The notes beneath the pieces were generated by a model that saw nothing but the letters and a program-made list of their open reading frames with translations, was not told where the DNA came from and searched no databases. This document shows, in pieces, positions 14,934-17,714 of a stretch of 17,714 bases of DNA. The stretch covers positions 1 to 17,714 of the forward strand of contig JAGXHD010000149.1 in assembly GCA_024636395.1 (NCBI GenBank), read 5' to 3'. Positions within the stretch are counted from its first letter, which is position 1. Every line of letters starts with the position of its first letter. Position numbers and translations under genes: made by a program. This stretch comes from Sulfitobacter sp. (GTDB taxonomy: Bacteria > Pseudomonadota > Alphaproteobacteria > Rhodobacterales > Rhodobacteraceae).

Positions 14934-16241
14934 TCAGCACCCTTTTGCCTTTTCTAATGCCTGCAACCGTTCAACTTCGGTTTTCTCTGCAGCAGTGAGT
15001 ACGGGTGACCTCGTTGAACAAGTACTCGTGTCAAAAGCGGCGCGCGCACGGCTCGATTGAAAGCAGAAGCCCTTCTCGTAGAAAATCAGGTTCCGCGCAT
15101 ACCAAAGCTCTTCGCAACTGCTTCCCGTTGGGACCGGAGCCGACTGTGAGCGCGGCTGAGGCACTTGTGGCGTTGCGAGGGAAGCGAGACGGTCCTGCGC
15201 AGCGGCAACGTAGATCCCGCACTCAGTGTATGCTTCCGAGAATTGCTCAAGCGCCTGAACGCTTTGTGTGTTTTGCAAAACGGCCCAGTCTGCTCTGGCA
15301 TTATCACAGATCGAAATCACAGGAGCAGCGACAGCAGACGTCGCTTGTGTTGCTTGCGATTGGTTCTGCTGTGCTTGACTTGGATTGAAAGTGAACGATC
15401 CCGAAAGCTGGTCATAATATGCTGGAAACTGGTTGTGGTTGACCGAACCCGCCAAGGATCGCACGTCCTTTCGCACCTTTTGTACCAGATCGTGAACTGA
15501 CAGCCCGGGTTCCCCTAAGCGAGGTAATAGCGCGCGCGTGAAGACAGAATTTGGATCGGGATCACTGTTCGATAGCCGGTCGAGCGCAGTCTGCCCCGTC
15601 CCCGCAGAAAACAGAACGAATGAGCCTTCGGCAGGGTCCATACGTGCAAGGCCGCGCTGTCCACCCAATGACCTTGTTCCCGCAGAGGGGAAAGGATTGT
15701 TACGGCACGCGTCGAGAATTAGAAATGTAACTCTTGCACCTTGCGACTGGAACACCGAGGAAAGCTGATCTGCGGCGATGCTTTCGGACGCGACGAATTG
15801 TTCATCGCCTGCCTGAGCGGCGGGGACATCGGACGGTAGAAGATAGTTCCGCCCGCCGATCTCGATCCCATGCCCCGCAAAGAAGAAAACGACAACATCA
15901 CCGGGCCGTATGGATGCGGCAAACTGAGCTATTTCCCTATTGAGCGTTCGGCGGTTCGGATCAATCAGCTTTTTTACGTTAAAGCCGATCGTTTCAAGCA
16001 CACCTGATACAGCATTCGCGTCATTTCCGGCTTTGAGCAAATCAGAAACATTTTCATAGCTATCTATGCCCACAACCAGAGCCAACCTTTGCTCGGCATA
16101 CGCAATCGAACCGCAAACGGACAGAAAGGTAGCAAGGACCAGAGACCGGCAAATTGGTAAAAAAGCCATTGACCGCAATGATCGGTCCAGCGCGAAGCGT
16201 CGTGAAAATATCCCGACCAGACCCAATACCACCGTATTCAC
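14934..16241 (-). CDS. Secreted caspase-family (C14) protease with YARHG-like C-terminal domain
   Basis: A 435-residue protein from a GTG at 16241 with GGAGG eight bases upstream. A signal sequence covers about residues 25-49 (CRSLVLATFLSVCGSIAYA), preceded by a basic leader, so the enzyme is exported. The caspase p20 domain (about 50-285) shows ALVVGIDSYENV, the catalytic His in FFFAGHGIEIGG (H124) and the catalytic Cys in LILDACRNNPF (C179). A Gln/Ser-rich linker (285-310) leads to a helical part and then SCEELWYARNLIFYEKGFCF (about 375-394), which matches the YARHG domain seen on extracytoplasmic bacterial proteins. Bacterial caspase homologues cut after basic or acidic residues and are linked to programmed death or processing. 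It is the first gene of the four-gene operon with the M15 peptidase. Confidence 0.9.
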   Translation of the reverse strand: MNTVVLGLVGIFSRRFALDRSLRSMAFLPICRSLVLATFLSVCGSIAYAEQRLALVVGIDSYENVSDLLKAGNDANAVSGVLETIGFNVKKLIDPNRRTLNREIAQFAASIRPGDVVVFFFAGHGIEIGGRNYLLPSDVPAAQAGDEQFVASESIAADQLSSVFQSQGARVTFLILDACRNNPFPSAGTRSLGGQRGLARMDPAEGSFVLFSAGTGQTALDRLSNSDPDPNSVFTRALLPRLGEPGLSVHDLVQKVRKDVRSLAGSVNHNQFPAYYDQLSGSFTFNPSQAQQNQSQATQATSAVAAPVISICDNARADWAVLQNTQSVQALEQFSEAYTECGIYVAAAQDRLASLATPQVPQPRSQSAPVPTGSSCEELWYARNLIFYEKGFCFQSSRARAAFDTSTCSTRSPVLTAAEKTEVERLQALEKAKGC

Positions 16242-16986
16242 ATCGACCGCCTCCTTGCGCCTCTCTGCGCGTTAACCCTATCAACATTCGTAAACCGTTC
16301 AATATTGCAATGCCCCTCCTCAGCAAGACAGCTTCAAGCGTCTGTTTTGCAATAGATAACTCGAGGGTTCTGTCCCTGCAGAGAAAGTCCGCGTCTCCAA
16401 TTGAGTGTTTCGATCAAGCTCGTTTTCCTAATTTCCAACGTCTATGGATCGCTTATCCGAGTCACACTTCTCTCCGAAGCCCGGTTTCGCATTCGGAGGG
16501 CGCCGCTGCATGCATGTGTTAGATTGGATGCCGATCACTGCCTGACCACTGCCCCGCAGGTCGTGGTAACTCGATGCCTCGAGCGCGGTTCCAAGTGGCA
16601 AGAGACTCAAAGTATCAAAATGGCGCATTATGGCGACAGATAAGGGGGTCGCACTGCAGAAGTGGCGCTGATGCAAAGGATCCAGGACTATGCTGCGCAT
16701 AGCCTTGCCTGTCACTGAATTAACCATTTGAATTTACTAGGCCAGTGCCTCTGTCCGGTTAGCCATTGGCGATGGGACCCGTGGCGCGAAGAAGCGCACC
16801 ATTTTTGGCATCTGCCGGGGTCCGTATTTGCGCTGCAATCCCTAACTGGATCACAGCACTCGGCATTTCAAGTACGCTGACCAGAGGCTAACTCCGTTCA
16901 ACGAAAGAATAAGCTCAGCCTCAGTCAGATCGGTGGAACAAAGCCAAACACTATTGAAATGCTCGCCCCGCAGTTAATGCTCTCAG
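16242..16986. other. 745-base stretch between autotransporter and caspase operon
   Basis: It carries the caspase-operon leader, with GGAGG at 16250-16254 on the minus strand and a candidate promoter. A 99-codon minus-strand frame (16428-16727) and an 80-codon plus-strand frame (16401-16643) overlap each other and show no family motif, so I do not call them. No strong terminator after the autotransporter gene was seen; CTCAGTCAG occurs at both 16919 and 16982. Confidence 0.45.
16275..16302 (-). promoter_or_regulatory. Candidate sigma-70-like promoter for the caspase operon
   Basis: On the minus strand TTGAAC (16302-16297) and TAGGGT (16280-16275) are separated by 16 bases, about 33 bases before the GTG start. 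The -10 box is poor, so this is a weak prediction. Confidence 0.25.
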
Positions 16987-17714
16987 TCAGAATTTCATCT
17001 CGAGACCCAGACTCAGTCCGTAGCTTTCAAAACCACCCGCCCCGATACCGTCATAAAAGGTTGCTGCAGTAAAGCTTTGGTTCGCGGACACCGTACGAGT
17101 GACCCCGAACTCGCCCCGCGCTCTGCCCCCCCGATAGTCGGGCGCAACAGCAGATGCATATCCACTTCCGCTCGTGTGGGACCAAATCCCTGAGATACCA
17201 CCCCAGAGCTCCAATTCTCCTATACTGACGGGAAGCATCCTGCTAAAAACCATGCCGATTTCAATCTGGCCGAGCGAAATGCCCTGTTCGAGGATAGCAT
17301 TGCCTCTGCCATCTAAGTAGCTTTGCTGATCGTCCGTGGTATACGAGGTGTCTATGAACGGCGTCAGCGTGGTTAGGCCGTGGTAAAGCTCTCCGGCGAC
17401 TTTAAACTGAGCAAGCATCCGTTTTGTATCGAAATGATCCTCATAGGTTCCAAACGGTGAAATCTTGTTGCTGGTCTCTCCGTAAAGGAAGCGCCCTTCA
17501 AAATAGAGTGGATGTTCGCTACTTCTGGCAACAAAATAGGGACCGGCCATCCAGCCCGTTCCGCTGACTGACGCCAAACCGTTGGTTTCACTTAGGTGAT
17601 CGAATTGAAGCATCGCACCCACTAACAGGTTGTTGTTGATCGTCCAGTGGGTTCCCAACGCGCCGAACGCATACTCGCTTCTACTGGTTCCGTCGGTTGC
17701 CCATGTTCCATTGA
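16987..17714 (-). CDS. Autotransporter C-terminal beta-barrel domain, 5' part outside the window
   Basis: The frame is open from the right edge to the stop at 16987, giving about 241 residues without an upstream stop. The sequence alternates polar and aromatic/hydrophobic residues typical of outer-membrane beta strands (NNNLLVGAMLQFD, GYFEGRFLYGE-like turns, GLSLGLEMKF). It ends with Phe, as do barrels recognised by the BAM complex. The spacing of Gly/aromatic residues and the C-terminal location fit the autotransporter translocator domain, which usually has about 250-300 residues, so most of the barrel is here and the passenger lies beyond the window. The passenger's function is therefore unknown. 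It runs in the same direction as the caspase operon, 745 bases upstream of it; co-function is possible but not supported by spacing. Confidence 0.82.
   Translation of the reverse strand, partial: NGTWATDGTSRSEYAFGALGTHWTINNNLLVGAMLQFDHLSETNGLASVSGTGWMAGPYFVARSSEHPLYFEGRFLYGETSNKISPFGTYEDHFDTKRMLAQFKVAGELYHGLTTLTPFIDTSYTTDDQQSYLDGRGNAILEQGISLGQIEIGMVFSRMLPVSIGELELWGGISGIWSHTSGSGYASAVAPDYRGGRARGEFGVTRTVSANQSFTAATFYDGIGAGGFESYGLSLGLEMKF

Noticed and set aside
16428..16727. 99-codon minus-strand open frame between autotransporter and caspase genes
   Set aside because: Overlaps an equally long plus-strand frame; no motif or ribosome site.

Overview
The window reads as accessory-type chromosome from an alphaproteobacterium, most likely a marine Rhodobacterales (Roseobacter-group) bacterium. 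This is inferred from gene content: a DUF1127 small protein, an LrgA/LrgB pair, a non-zinc RskA-type anti-sigma factor with its ECF sigma factor, a DoxX-like membrane protein with an 'AHVNWFV' start, and moderately high GC. No taxonomic marker gene is present, so the assignment is tentative. I saw no tRNA, rRNA, CRISPR array or intact insertion sequence.

Layout. 1-593: an EamA/DMT transporter on the minus strand, cut by the left edge. It diverges from a compact FAD amine-oxidase-like gene (859-1929), and the spacer holds a direct repeat and an inverted repeat. 1930-3640: 1.7 kb with no convincing intact gene, possibly carrying decayed coding fragments. 3641-4707 (minus): lrgA-lrgB with a 4-base overlap. 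4708-5111: divergent spacer with a perfect 18-bp palindrome. 5112-8486 (plus): a tightly packed set of DoxX-like membrane protein, 62-aa small protein, atypical SDR, DUF427 protein and renalase-like FAD oxidoreductase, probably one redox/stress operon. 8732-9318: two short basic proteins, the second a DUF1127 member. 10036-11294 (minus): ECF sigma factor and membrane anti-sigma factor overlapping by ATGA. 11295-12157: no clear gene, one hairpin. 12158-12709: a 2OG-Fe(II) dioxygenase. 12919-16241 (minus): a four-gene unit of secreted caspase-like protease with a YARHG-like tail, M15 peptidoglycan-peptidase-like protein, six-cysteine secreted protein and single-pass membrane protein. 16987-17714 (minus): the C-terminal barrel of an autotransporter, cut by the right edge.

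How they may work together. The 5-8.5 kb operon combines membrane and flavin redox functions. It sits near a membrane-controlled ECF sigma/anti-sigma pair and a DUF1127 gene, the kind of small gene often induced by stress in this group, so a shared oxidative or envelope stress response is plausible but not shown. LrgAB, the M15 peptidase, the caspase and the autotransporter all concern the cell envelope. The least described unit is the caspase/M15/Cys-rich/membrane-protein operon, which I regard as the best candidate for an uncharacterised envelope or cell-death system.
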